Positions 1-13,598 of a stretch of DNA of 64,000 nt are shown here, piece by piece. Under the pieces are notes generated by a model. That model did not search any database. It saw nothing but the letters and a program-made list of their open reading frames with translations, and was not told the origin of the DNA. The position numbers and the translations under genes were made by a program. Origin of the DNA: Acanthochromis polyacanthus (Eukaryota > Chordata > Actinopteri > Pomacentridae); the NCBI RefSeq assembly GCF_021347895.1, contig NC_067131.1, positions 32,688,412-32,752,411 of the forward strand, given 5' to 3'. Position 1 is the first letter of the stretch; every line of letters begins with the position of its first letter.

Positions 1-233
1 CGTTAATGACCCCTCCCACCTTAACGAGATAATAATGAGAGCTCGTTAAGACGGACGGACAGACGGCCAATAAAAGAGCTCGTTTCCGCCTCACCTGCTG
101 TAACTACGGCAACCAGGGGGCAGCTGTCAATCATATTTCATGGAGCTGGAGCTGTGGGTGGAAGAGAGGCATCAGAAGACAATCGGTTCATTGATCAGCC
201 TCCATCGATGGAGACACTTCGTCCAGACGGACA

Positions 234-337
234 CTGGTTTCTTCTCCTGGTGGTTCTTCTGGTTTCACATCATCCATCAGGATCAGGATGGATCAGGATG
301 ATGTGGAACCAGAAGAACCACCAGGAGAAGAAACCAG
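234..337. repeat. 42-bp near-perfect inverted repeat (hairpin)
   Basis: Arms at 234-275 and 296-337 are reverse complements with one mismatch, separated by a 20-base loop. The arms read CTTCTCCTGGTGGTTCTTCT on the left and the mirror on the right. This could be a small foldback element or an extruding palindrome. A hairpin RNA precursor is possible, but nothing else supports one. Confidence 0.85.
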
Positions 338-699
338 AAGATCAGAGATGATGCTGCTGAAAACTAGAAGATCTGTGGCGGAGAACACAGTGATTGAACA
401 TGCTGTTGAGTCAGAAGAGAAGGATCTGCTGAAGGAGGCAAGTTTCTCCATCGTCCTGCTCCATGGAGTCCAGAGGAGAGTCCAGGACCCTAACCCTGAC
501 AAGCTGGTTGAGTCTCCTTCTACCCCACTGATGCTTCAACATTTCCAGCAGATTGATGCAGAGGAGATTTTAGAAGCAACCACAGAGCCAGAGAAGGTCT
601 TTGTGTCCTGCAAACCCTACAAGACCTCCTCAGCAGATGGACCTTCTACAGGATTTCTGTTTGGTAGACCACTTTATGGTTGAGGTGAACGTCCAGGTA

Positions 700-1140
700 C
701 CTTCACTCTTCCATCATCTCAACCCCAAACCCACAAAGTCCTGGATGAACTCTGTGTTCTTCTGCTTGTTCTCCTCTAGAACACATCCACTGACAACCGT
801 ACCACCAGAGAACTTCTGAAGGCCACAGACTGCAGTGTTGTGAGTCTGATGTGTGTGAAGAGGAACTGAGCAGCACCGTCTTCTGTGGAGCTTCACATGC
901 TTTGGTCTGTTAGAGAGTCAGTGGATGGTCCATGCAGCCAGGTGGAGGTCCACTCATGCTCCCTCCAGCTCCTCGCTCATCTGTTAAATGCCCTGGAAGC
1001 ATCCAAGAACGTGATCCTCACAGTGCTCCTGGTGTTCTCCAGGTGGGAGAACCATCTGAGCAGCAGGTAGAAGATGGCATCCTCCACCTGCATATCAGGC
1101 CTGCAGAGGGTCCATGTGTGGGATCTTCATGAGGTCTTAA
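700..1140 (-). pseudogene. Decayed non-LTR retrotransposon reverse transcriptase fragment
   Basis: Read on the minus strand in more than one frame, this stretch gives pieces in the order expected of a LINE reverse transcriptase. They are EDAIFYLLLRWFSHLENTRS, then VRITFLDASRAFN (the F-x-D-x-S-x-AF motif), then QFLFTH, then KFSGGTVVSGCV, where the catalytic F/Y-x-DD box should be. The catalytic aspartates have become glycines, and stops and frame changes break the frame. It is therefore a dead remnant. I assign it to the teleost LINEs by these motifs only; the clade is not resolved. Confidence 0.7.
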
Positions 1141-2345
1141 TGAGGTGTGAAGTCATCCGACAGGTCTGAAGTGGTTGCCTTAGGTGTGCCATCTTTGGAC
1201 CTGGAGCCTCACAGGAAGTCCTCCCCAGAGCCAAGACTCTCCAGGATGAGGTTCAGGTCAGCATCATGAACCACCAGCAGTCTCAGGTCTCTGCTGGACC
1301 AACAGCGAATAAGAAGCTTCACATGAGCAGCAAGATCACAGTGATTCAGACCAATGGGCTGTGAGACGTCTGCAGGTGTTACTGAACTGAGAAGGTGGTC
1401 CAGAGACCTCCATGAGGTGTTCAGAGCTGCAGCAGCAGCTTTGGCCACCAGGTGTCTCTGTGCTGATCCAGTCATGATGTCTCACCTGCTCAGGTGTTCT
1501 CCTGATCTTACAGGAAGTTCAGTCTGCAGCTCCTCATTAATCTCCTGCTCCTCCTCCTCCTCTTCTTCTTCTTCTTCTTCTTCTTCTTCTTCTTCTTCTT
1601 CTTCTTCTTCTCATTAAGCTGCAGCTGTGACCTCAGAGGATGTGGATGTGACCTGAACACTCTGATGTTCAGCAGCGTTTATTGATCGTTGGTCTCTTTG
1701 TTGAATTAATTCTCCGTTTGTTTCCTCTGAGGAACCTTCAGCTAATTTATGATCTCAGACCTTTGACCTGCAGCAGATCCAGACTCACCTGCAGCGGTCG
1801 ATTCCTGCGTTCAGCGGATGTAGATTCACGGAGGAGTCAGAGTTCAATCAAACATCTTCTCATTAAAGGCGACCTGCGACCTCAGAGTAGCTGTTTACAT
1901 CAGGAGGCGTCATTTAACCCGATGCACCTGAACTCACCACGGAGCTCTAATGAAGCTGCAGACAAACAGGAAGTCCCAAACGCTCACCAAAGAGTTGATC
2001 AGGACAGAAAGCTTCAGGAGGAACCCAGAAAACTGATTTATTATGGAAAAACTGAGGAGAACAGACGGAAAACTCCTTTATTTATGTTATTCTTATTCAG
2101 AAAAACACTGACAAAAAGACAGAAAACAGAAAAAATGACAAAAATGAGTGACAGGAAATGAACGACAGCAGCCGGACACGACATAAACAGAAGCCGTAGT
2201 GAAAACAGAATATTGAAATAAAGGAGAGAAAGATAAACAAAGATAAGAATGAGAGCAAAAGAAAAGCAGATCCAGCTGTTTATCCAGATGTTGGACAGGA
2301 ACCAGAGGATGAAACGAGTCGGTTACTGGAGGACGCTTTAATCTG
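1141..2345. other. Intergenic stretch without recognisable gene
   Basis: No exon with recognisable protein similarity was found. It contains a pure TCT/TTC microsatellite at about 1557-1611 and otherwise unique-looking sequence. Short open frames here have no recognisable motifs. Confidence 0.6.
1557..1611. repeat. (TTC)n microsatellite
   Basis: An uninterrupted run of CTT/TTC trinucleotides of roughly 50 bases follows a TCC-rich lead-in. Confidence 0.95.
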
Positions 2346-5300
2346 TAACACAACAACCTAACAACACACACAGTGACACAACAACCTAACAACACACACT
2401 AACACAACAACCTAACAACACACACTAACACAACAACCTAACAACACACACTAACACAACAACCAAACAACACACACTAACACAACAACCTAACAACACA
2501 CTGTAACACAACAACCAAACAACACACACTAACACAACAACCTAACAACACACTGTAACACAACAACCAAACAACACACACTAACACAACAACCTAACAA
2601 TACACTGTAACACAACAACCAAACAACACACACTAACACAACAACCTAACAACACACTGTAACACAACAACCAAACAACACACACAGTAACACAACAACC
2701 TAACAACACACACTAACACAACAACCTAACAACACACACTAACACAACAACCTAACAACACACTGTAACACAACAACCTAACAACACACTGTAACACAAC
2801 AACCAAACAACACACACAGTAACACAACAATCTAACAACACACACAGTGACACAACAACCAAACAACACACACTAACACAACAACCAAACAACACACAGT
2901 AACACAACAACCTAACAACACACTGTAACACAACAACCAAACAACACACACAGTAACACAACAACCTAACAACACACACTAACACAACAACCTAACAACA
3001 CACACTAACACAACAACCTAACAACACACACTAACACAACAACCTAACAACACACAGTAACACAACAACCAAACAACACACAGTGACACAACAACCTAAC
3101 AACACACTGTAACACAACAACCAAACAACACACACAGTAACACAACAACCTAACAACACACACTAACACAACAACCTAACAACACACACTAACACAACAA
3201 CCTAACAACACACACTAACACAACAACCTAACAACACACAGTAACACAACAACCTAACAACACACAGTAACACAACAACCAAACAACACACAGTAACACA
3301 ACAACCAAACAACACACACTAACACAACAACCTAACAACACACACAGTGACACAACAACCTAACAACACACACTAACACAACAACCTAACAACACACACA
3401 GTGACACAACAACCTAACAACACACTGTAACACAACAACCAAACAACACACACAGTAACACAACAACCTAACAACACACACTAACACAACAACCAAACAA
3501 CACACACTAACACAACAACCTAACAACACACACAGTGACACAACAACCAAACAACACACACTAACACAACAACCTAACAACACACAGTAACACAACAACC
3601 TAACAACACACACAGTGACACAACAACCAAACAACACACACAGTAACACAACAACCTAACAACACACACTAACACAACAACCAAACAACACACAGTAACA
3701 CAACAACCAAACAACACACAGTAACACAACAACCTAACAACACACAGTAACACAACAACCTAGCAACACACTGTAACACAACAACCTAACAACACACACT
3801 AACACAACAACCTAACAACACACACTAACACAACAACCTAACAACACACTGTAACACAACAACCAAACAACACACTGTAACACAACAACCTAACAACACA
3901 CACTAACACAACAACCTAACAACACACACTAACACAACAACCTAACAACACACACTAACACAACAACCTAACAACACACAGTAACACAACAACCTAACAA
4001 CACACAGTAACACAACAACCTAACAACACACACAGTAACACAACAACCAAACAACACACAGTAACACAACAACCTAACAACACACACTAACACAACAACC
4101 TAACAACACACTGTAACACAACAACCTAACAACACATAGTAACACAACAACCTAACAACACACACTAACACAACAACCTAACAACACACAGTAACACAAC
4201 AACCTAACAACACACAGTAACACAACAACCTAACAACACACACTAACACAACAACCTAACAACACACAGTAACACAACAACCTAACAACACAACAACCTA
4301 ACAACACACTGTAACACAACAACCTAACAACACACACAGTGACACAACAACCTAACAACACACAGTAACACAACAACCAAACAACACACACTAACACAAC
4401 AACCTAACAACACACACAGTGACACAACAACCTAACAACACACACAGTAACACAACAACCAAACAACACACAGTAACACAACAACCAAACAACACACACT
4501 AACACAACAACCTAACAACACACACAGTGACACAACAACCTAACAACACACACACTAACACAACAACCAAACAACACACAGTAACACAACAACCAAACAA
4601 CACACACAGTGACACAACAACCTAACAACACACACAGTAACACAACAACCTAACAACACACACAGTAACACAACAACCAAACAACACACACAGTAACACA
4701 ACAACCAAACAACACACAGTAACACAACAACCAAACAACACACAGTGACACAACAACCTAACAACACACACAGTGACACAACAACCAAACAACACACACT
4801 AACACAACAACCTAACAACACACACAGTGACACAACAACCAAACAACACACACTAACACAACAACCTAACAACACACAGTAACACAACAACCTAACAACA
4901 CACACAGTGACACAACAACCAAACAACACACACAGTAACACAACAACCTAACAACACACACTAACACAACAACCAAACAACACACAGTAACACAACAACC
5001 AAACAACACACAGTAACACAACAACCTAACAACACACTGTAACACAACAACCTAACAACACACAGTAACACAACAACCTAACAACACACACTAACACAAC
5101 AACCTAACAACACACACTAACACAACAACCTAGCAACACACTGTAACACAACAACCTAACAACACACACTAACACAACAACCTAACAACACACACTAACA
5201 CAACAACCTAACAACACACTGTAACACAACAACCAAACAACACACTGTAACACAACAACCTAACAACACACACTAACACAACAACCTAACAACACACACT

Positions 5301-8300
5301 AACACAACAACCTAACAACACACACAGTGACACAACAACCTAACAACACACACTAACACAACAACCTAACAACACACAGTAACACAACAACCTAACAACA
5401 CACACAGTAACACAACAACCAAACAACACACAGTAACACAACAACCAAACAACACACAGTAACACAACAACCAAACAACACACACTAACACAACAACCTA
5501 ACAACACACACAGTAACACAACAACCTAACAACACACAGTAACACAACAACCAAACAACACACAGTAACACAACAACCTAACAACACACACTAACACAAC
5601 AACCTAACAACACACAGTAACACAACAACCTAACAACACACTGTAACACAACAACCTAACAACACATAGTAACACAACAACCTAACAACACACACTAACA
5701 CAACAACCTAACAACACACAGTAACACAACAACCTAACAACACACAGTAACACAACAACCTAACAACACACACTAACACAACAACCTAACAACACACAGT
5801 AACACAACAACCTAACAACACACAGTAACACAACAACCTAACAACACACTGTAACACAACAACCTAACAACACACACTAACACAACAACCAAACAACACA
5901 CAGTAACACAACAACCAAACAACACACACAGTGACACAACAACCTAACAACACACACAGTAACACAACAACCTAACAACACACACAGTAACACAACAACC
6001 AAACAACACACACAGTAACACAACAACCAAACAACACACAGTAACACAACAACCTAACAACACACACTAACACAACAACCAAACAACACACACTAACACA
6101 ACAACCTAACAACACACACTAACACAACAACCAAACAACACACAGTAACACAACAACCAAACAACACACACAGTGACACAACAACCTAACAACACACACA
6201 GTAACACAACAACCTAACAACACACACAGTAACACAACAACCAAACAACACACACAGTAACACAACAACCAAACAACACACAGTAACACAACAACCAAAC
6301 AACACACAGTAACACAACAACCTAGCAACACACACAGTGACACAACAACCAAACAACACACACAGTGACACAACAACCAAACAACACACACAGTAACACA
6401 ACAACCAAACAACACACAGTAACACAACAACCTAACAACACACACAGTGACACAACAACCTAACAACACACACTAACACAACAACCTAACAACACACACA
6501 GTGACACAACAACCAAACAACACACACTAACACAACAACCTAACAACACACAGTAACACAACAACCTAACAACACACACAGTAACACAACAACCAAACAA
6601 CACACAGTAACACAACAACCTAGCAACACACACAGTGACACAACAACCAAACAACACACACAGTGACACAACAACCAAACAACACACACAGTAACACAAC
6701 AACCAAACAACACACAGTAACACAACAACCTAACAACACACACAGTAACACAACAACCAAACAACACACAGTAACACAACAACCTAACAACACACACAGT
6801 GACACAACAACCAAACAACACACACTAACACAACAACCTAACAACACACACAGTGACACAACAACCAAACAAAACACACTAACACAACAACCTAACAACA
6901 CACAGTAACACAACAACCTAACAACACACACAGTGACACAACAACCAAACAACACACACAGTAACACAACAACCTAACAACACACACTAACACAACAACC
7001 AAACAACACACAGTAACACAACAACCAAACAACACACAGTAACACAACAACCTAACAACACACTGTAACACAACAACCTAACAACACACAGTAACACAAC
7101 AACCTAACAACACACACTAACACAACAACCTAACAACACACACTAACACAACAACCTAGCAACACACTGTAACACAACAACCTAACAACACACACTAACA
7201 CAACAACCTAACAACACACACTAACACAACAACCTAACAACACACTGTAACACAACAACCAAACAACACACTGTAACACAACAACCTAACAACACACACT
7301 AACACAACAACCTAACAACACACACTAACACAACAACCTAACAACACACACAGTGACACAACAACCTAACAACACACACTAACACAACAACCTAACAACA
7401 CACAGTAACACAACAACCTAACAACACACAGTAACACAACAACCTAACAACACACACAGTAACACAACAACCAAACAACACACAGTAACACAACAACCTA
7501 ACAACACACACTAACACAACAACCTAACAACACACAGTAACACAACAACCCTAACAACACACTGTAACACAACAACCAAACAACACATAGTAACACAACA
7601 ACCTAACAACACACACTAACACAACAACCTAACAACACACAGTAACACAACAACCTAACAACACACAGTAACACAACAACCTAACAACACACACTAACAC
7701 AACAACCTAACAACACACAGTAACACAACAACCTAACAACACACAGTAACACAACAACCTAACAACACACTGTAACACAACAACCTAACAACACACACTA
7801 ACACAACAACCAAACAACACACAGTAACACAACAACCAAACAACACACACAGTGACACAACAACCTAACAACACACACAGTAACACAACAACCTAACAAC
7901 ACACATAGTAACACAACAACCAAACAACACACACAGTAACACAACAACCAAACAACACACAGTAACACAACAACCTAACAACACACACTAACACAACAAC
8001 CAAACAACACACACTAACACAACAACCTAACAACACACACTAACACAACAACCAAACAACACACAGTAACACAACAACCAAACAACACACACAGTGACAC
8101 AACAACCTAACAACACACACAGTAACACAACAACCTAACAACACACACAGTAACACAACAACCAAACAACACACACAGTAACACAACAACCAAACAACAC
8201 ACAGTAACACAACAACCAAACAACACACAGTAACACAACAACCTAGCAACACACACAGTGACACAACAACTAAACAACACACACAGTGACACAACAACCA

Positions 8301-9862
8301 AACAACACACACAGTAACACAACAACCAAACAACACACAGTAACACAACAACCTAACAACACACACAGTGACACAACAACCTAACAACACACACAGTGAC
8401 ACAACAACCAAACAACACACACAGTAACACAACAACGAAACAACACACAGTAACACAACAACCAAACAACACACACTAACACAACAACCTAACAACACAC
8501 ACAGTGACACAACAACCTAACAACACACACAGTGACACAACAACCTAACAACACACACAGTAACACAACAACCAAACAACACACACAGTAACACAACAAC
8601 CAAACAACACACAGTAACACAACAACCAAACAACACACAGTAACACAACAACCAAACAACACACACTAACACAACAACCTAACAACACACACAGTAACAC
8701 AACAACCAAACAACACACACAGTAACACAACAACCAAACAACACACAGTAACACAACAACCAAACAACACACAGTAACACAACAACCTAACAACACACAC
8801 AGTGACACAACAACCAAACAACACACACAGTGACACAACAACCAAACAACACACACAGTAACACAACAACCAAACAACACACAGTAACACAACAACCAAA
8901 CAACACACAGTAACACAACAACCTAACAACACACACAGTAACACAACAACCAAACAACACACAGTAACACAACAACCTAACAACACACACAGTGACACAA
9001 CAACCTAACAACACACACAGTAACACAACAACCAAACAACACACAGTAACACAACAACCAAACAACACACACTAACACAACAACCTAACAACACACACTA
9101 ACACAACAACCAAACAACACACACTAACACAACAACCAAACAACACACAGTAACACAACAACCAAACAACACACACTAACACAACAACCTAACAACACAC
9201 ACTAACACAACAACCAAACAACACACAGTAACACAACAACCAAACAACACACAGTAACACAACAACCTAACAACACACACAGTAACACAACAACCAAACA
9301 ACACACAGTAACACAACAACCTAACAACACACACAGTGACACAACAACCTAACAACACACACAGTAACACAACAACCAAACAACACACAGTAACACAACA
9401 ACCAAACAACACACACTAACACAACAACCTAACAACACACACTAACACAACAACCAAACAACACACACTAACACAACAACCAAACAACACACAGTAACAC
9501 AACAACCAAACAACACACACAGTGACACAACAACCTAACAACACACACAGTAACACAACAACCAAACAACACACACTAACACAACAACCAAACAACACAC
9601 AGTAACACAACAACCAAACAACACACACAGTGACACAACAACCTAACAACACACACAGTAACACAACAACCTAACAACACACACAGTGACACAACAACCA
9701 AACAACACACACAGTAACACAACAACCTAACAACACACACAGTAACACAACAACCAAACAACACACAGTAACACAACAACCTAACAACACACACAGTGAC
9801 ACAACAACCTAACAACACACACAGTGACACAACAACCAAACAACACACACTAACACAACAAC
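2346..9862. repeat. 7.5 kb CA-rich minisatellite (24-28 bp unit)
   Basis: About 290-300 tandem units of CACAACAACC(T/A)AACAACACAC followed by a variable joint: CTAA, AGTAA, AGTGA or TGTAA. Rare variants recur at long spacing: CCTAGCAACACAC at about 3,761, 5,131 and 7,156, and CCTAGCAACACACACAGTG at about 6,325, 6,622 and 8,243. This points to higher-order duplication blocks of about 1.9-2.0 kb on top of the basic unit. Cysteine/valine-rich minus-strand open frames inside it are translated repeat and are not genes. The strands are strongly skewed: the plus strand is nearly free of G. Confidence 0.97.
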
Positions 9863-9927
9863 GCAGCTGTTTGAGGATAAATTTCATCTTTAATCATTTC
9901 AGAATTTATTAGAAATAAACTGTAGTT

Positions 9928-9993
<66 letters not shown>
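9928..9993. repeat. (GT)n microsatellite
   Basis: Uninterrupted TG dinucleotide run. Confidence 0.97.
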
Positions 9994-9994
<1 letters not shown>

Positions 9995-10320
9995 ATGGGT
10001 TCCACCTCTTTGTTCTCGGTTCTCTCGGTCCCTCAGCTCCACGCTCTTCCAGGATCTCCAGGTTTTTTCAGGTTTTCCAGGATTCTAAAGGAACGTCTGA
10101 TGTGTTGTCAAGGTGGAGCTGCTGCAGCCAGAAACACACACACTGAAACACACTAATACACACTGTAACACACATACTAATACACACTGTTACACACACA
10201 CTAACACACAGACACTAACACACACTGTAACACACACATACAACTAGATACACACTCTGAGACAAAGACATAAACGAGACACTGTTGTTTGTATTTCAGT
10301 GTGTGTGTCTAGTTATGCAT

Positions 10321-10324
<4 letters not shown>

Positions 10325-10404
<80 letters not shown>
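10325..10404. repeat. (GT)n microsatellite
   Basis: Uninterrupted GT dinucleotide run of about 80 bases. The flanks (10,140-10,260) hold imperfect ACACACTAA repeats. Confidence 0.97.
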
Positions 10405-10405
<1 letters not shown>

Positions 10406-10596
10406 ACCGTGGCAACACATTTACATGCAGTCGTCCAATGGGACGTCCGAGGACGACATCATGACCTCAGAGACAGACAGCTGATCCTTGGAGACTCGAC
10501 CGAGTCTCAGCGAGTCACTGAGTTCTACTTCCTGTCTGAGTCACAGCCTTCATCCTCCTCGTCCTCATCCTCATCTTGGGGTTCCTGGGTTCTGTA

Positions 10597-10650
10597 AAGC
10601 GTCCTAACACACTATATAGTTGGCGCTATATAAATAAAACTGAACTGAAT
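10597..10650 (+). mobile_element. Short retroposon 3' tail-like fragment
   Basis: The run GGCGCTATATAAATAAAACT followed by GAACTGAAT resembles the 3' end of teleost L2-type retroposons, which end in AT-rich short tandem repeats. Only the last 50 bases or so are recognisable. The assignment rests on memory of the tail type and is weak. Confidence 0.35.
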
Positions 10651-10732
10651 CTTCATCCTGTTGTCTGAGGAGACGAGTTCAGGAGAGAATCAATCCTGAT
10701 CACTACTGATCAATAGTTCTGCTAGATAAGGT

Positions 10733-11604
10733 AGAGGTACTATTACTGCAGTACTACTATTAGAGAGCAGTATTGTTGTACTGTTACTGCAGTACTACTA
10801 TTATAGAGCAGTACTGTTGTACTGTTACTGCAGTACTACTATTATAGAGCAGTACTGCTGTACTATTACTGCAGTACTACTGTACTTTTACTGCAGTACT
10901 ACTATTATAGAGCAGTACTGTTGTACTATTACTGCAGTACTACTATTATAGAGCAGTACTGCTGTACTATTACTGCAGTACTACTATTATAGAGCAGTAT
11001 TGTTGTACTGTTACTGCAGTACTACTATTATAGAGCAGTACTGCTGTACTATTACTGCAGTACTACTATTATAGAGCAGTACTGCTGTACTATTACTGCA
11101 GTACTACTGTACTTTTACTGCAGTACTACTATTATAGAACAGTATTGTTGTACTGTTACTGCAGTACTACTATTATAGAGCAGTACTGTTGTACTATTAC
11201 TGCAGTACTACTATTATAGAGCAGTACTGCTGTACTATTACTGCAGTACTACTGTACTTTTACTGCAGTACTACTATTATAGAACAGTATTGTTGTACTG
11301 TTACTGCAGTACTACTATTATAGAACAGTATTGTTGTACTGTTACTGCAGTACTACTATTATAGAGCAGTACTGCTGTACTATTACTGCAGTACTACTAT
11401 TATAGAGCAGTATTGTTGTACTGTTACTGCAGTACTACTATTATAGAGCAGTACTGTTGTACTATTACTGCAGTACTACTATTATAGAGCAGTACTGTTG
11501 TACTATTACTGCAGTACTACTATTATAGAACAGTATTGTTGTACTGTTACTGCAGTACTACTATTATAGAGCAGTACTGTTGTACTGTTACTGCAGTACT
11601 ACTA
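10733..11604. repeat. 41-bp minisatellite with palindromic PstI-site core
   Basis: About 20 copies of a 41-bp unit: ACTGCAGTACTACTATTATA then GAGCAGTACTG(T/C)TGTACT then (A/G)TT. Each unit contains the palindromes TACTGCAGTA and GTACTGCTGTAC-like segments. Some units are truncated by loss of about 22 bp, giving TACTGTACTTTTACTGCAG joints. Confidence 0.95.
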
Positions 11605-12006
11605 CGGTGTATTAGTGAAACCACAGCTCCACCAGCAGGACGACCAGAGAATGCAGCTCGTACAACCTGAACAGAACCAGAGCAAAAGTTAGATCTTCAT
11701 AAAGTTCCTCCAGAACCTCCTCAGAACATCTTGTTCTTTATCTGCAGTACCTTCATCAATGATCAGAGTTCTACCTTCAGACTGGGAATATTTCCAGACA
11801 GAAAACGGACCAGATTGGTTCTAATAATCTGCTTAAGTATTTATAAAATAAGCTGATCTAATGTCAGTTTCTACCAGACCTCAGATGTTTCTCCTCCTAA
11901 ATGTCATGGTTCTATATGCAGAACTGATGAAGTTCTGAAAAAGTCCATTAAAAAGTGATAAATCTGGACTCACCTCTATGGAGTACAAGGACCTGGAATA
12001 TTCTAA
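11605..12006. other. Non-coding stretch; left arm of a foldback
   Basis: No gene seen. About 11,768-11,795 (GTTCTACCTTCAGACTGGGA) is matched in inverted orientation at about 12,850-12,875. This suggests that this stretch and the inverted minisatellite to its right form one foldback structure. Confidence 0.5.
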
Positions 12007-12039
12007 GTGAGACTAAACTTAAAGACTGGAAGCAGGAAA

Positions 12040-12632
12040 GGAGAAAGTTCTAGAGTAGACCTACCGACAACTGGAGAAAGTCATAGAGTAGACCTATTGA
12101 CAACTGGAGAAAGTCATAGAGTAGACCTATTGACAACTGGAGAAGGTTCTAGAGTAGACCTACTGACAACTGGAGAAAGTCATAGAGTAGACCTATTGAC
12201 AACTGGAGAAAGTCATAGAGTAGACCTATTGACAACTGGAGAAGGTTCTAAAGTAGACCTACTGACAACTGGAGAAAGTCATAGAGTAGACCTATTGACA
12301 ACTGGAGAAGGTTCTAAAGTAGACCTACTGACAACTGGAGAAAGTCATAGAGTAGACCTATTGACAACTGGAGAAAGTCATAGAGTAGACCTATTGACAA
12401 CTGGAGAAGGTTCTAAAGTAGACCTACTGACAACTGGAGAAAGTCATAGAGTAGACCTATTGACAACTGGAGAAGGTTCTAGAGTAGACCTACTGACAAC
12501 TGGAGAAAGTCATAGAGTAGACCTATTGACAACTGGAGAAGGTTCTAGAGTAGACCTACTGACAACTGGAGAAAGTCATAGAGTAGACCTATTGACAACT
12601 GGAGAAGGTTCTAAAGTAGACCTACCAACAAC
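12040..12632 (+). repeat. 33-bp minisatellite, direct arm
   Basis: About 18 copies of a 33-bp unit: GTAGACCTATTGACAACTGG then AGAAAGTCATAGA, alternating with AGAAGGTTCTAAA variants. Because 33 is a multiple of three, an open frame crosses the array (repeat peptide VDLLTTGESHR). There is no sign that it is a gene. Confidence 0.95.
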
Positions 12633-12654
12633 TGTACAGTAACACACACACACA

Positions 12655-12815
12655 TCTACTCTAGAACTTTCTCCAGTTGTCGGTAGGTCTACTCTAGAAC
12701 TTTCTCCAGATGTCGGTAGGCCTACTCTAGAACTTTCTCCAGATGTCGGTAGGCCTACTCTAGAACTTTCTCCAGCTGTTGGTAGGTCTACTCTCGAACT
12801 TTCTCCAGGTTCTCC
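12655..12815 (-). repeat. 33-bp minisatellite, inverted arm
   Basis: Four to five copies of the same unit in opposite orientation (TCTAGAACTTTCTCCAG, TGTCGGTAGG), separated from the direct arm by a short ACACACAC spacer. The two arms together can form a long hairpin. Confidence 0.92.
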
Positions 12816-13107
12816 ACTATAAACTTCAAGGTCCTGGAACTCTGGAGATATTCCCAGTATGAAGGTAGAACTGTGTTAACCGTTCTACAGTTTCAGGTTC
12901 CATTTATTCCTCTTCTTTAATCTGTGGTTCTGCTCTGTTCTTATTCATCAGTAAATTATTACCTTGTTGTCAACGGTCTGTATGGGCAGGGCCCCTGACC
13001 TCTGACTCCGCCTCTGCTGATGACCTCACACTGTGACACGCGCTGGTGGTCGACACGTCAGGCTCTGGTTGGCTGGACGGTGATCAATCATACAGCTGTC
13101 AATCAAA

Positions 13108-13109
13108 GT

Positions 13110-13145
<36 letters not shown>

Positions 13146-13385
13146 AACACATACACACTGTAACACACACACACACACACACTCTAACACATACACACTG
13201 TAACACACACACACACACACACTCTAACACATACACACTGTAACACACACACACACACACACTCTAACACATACACACTGTAACACACACACACACACAC
13301 ACTCTAACACATACACACTGTAACACACACACACACACACACTCTAACACATACACACTGTAACACACACACACACACACACACA
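13108..13385. repeat. 40-bp ACAC-rich minisatellite
   Basis: Seven or so copies of CACACTCTAACACATACACA plus CTGTAACACACACACACA. It is a compound of CA microsatellite and short unique joints. Confidence 0.95.
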
Positions 13386-13491
13386 GCTGTCAGTCAAAGT
13401 AAAATCAATAAAAGTGTAAAAGGCCGTTAAAGTTAATATTTCATCTGAGCGGTTGCCGAGGGAACCAATTAATGGAGGGAGTGAACCTGGG

Positions 13492-13493
<2 letters not shown>

Positions 13494-13527
<34 letters not shown>

Positions 13528-13544
13528 CGCGCGTGCGTGCGTGC

Positions 13545-13597
<53 letters not shown>
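13494..13597. repeat. (GT)n microsatellite with GTGC interruptions
   Basis: A GT run interrupted in the middle by CGTGCGCGCGTGCGTGCG. Confidence 0.97.

Positions 13598-13598
<1 letters not shown>

Noticed and set aside
288..683. 131-codon frame as a protein-coding gene
   Set aside because: It begins in the 42-bp hairpin, has no recognisable motif and lies next to a decayed LINE; no splice or promoter support.
2752..9887. Many Cys/Val-rich open frames (VLLGCCVTVC repeats) that mimic membrane proteins
   Set aside because: Repeat translation of the CA-rich array.
12007..12642. 211-codon frame with VDLLTTGESHR repeats
   Set aside because: The 33-bp unit keeps the frame open by arithmetic; the array reverses orientation straight after and has no gene context.
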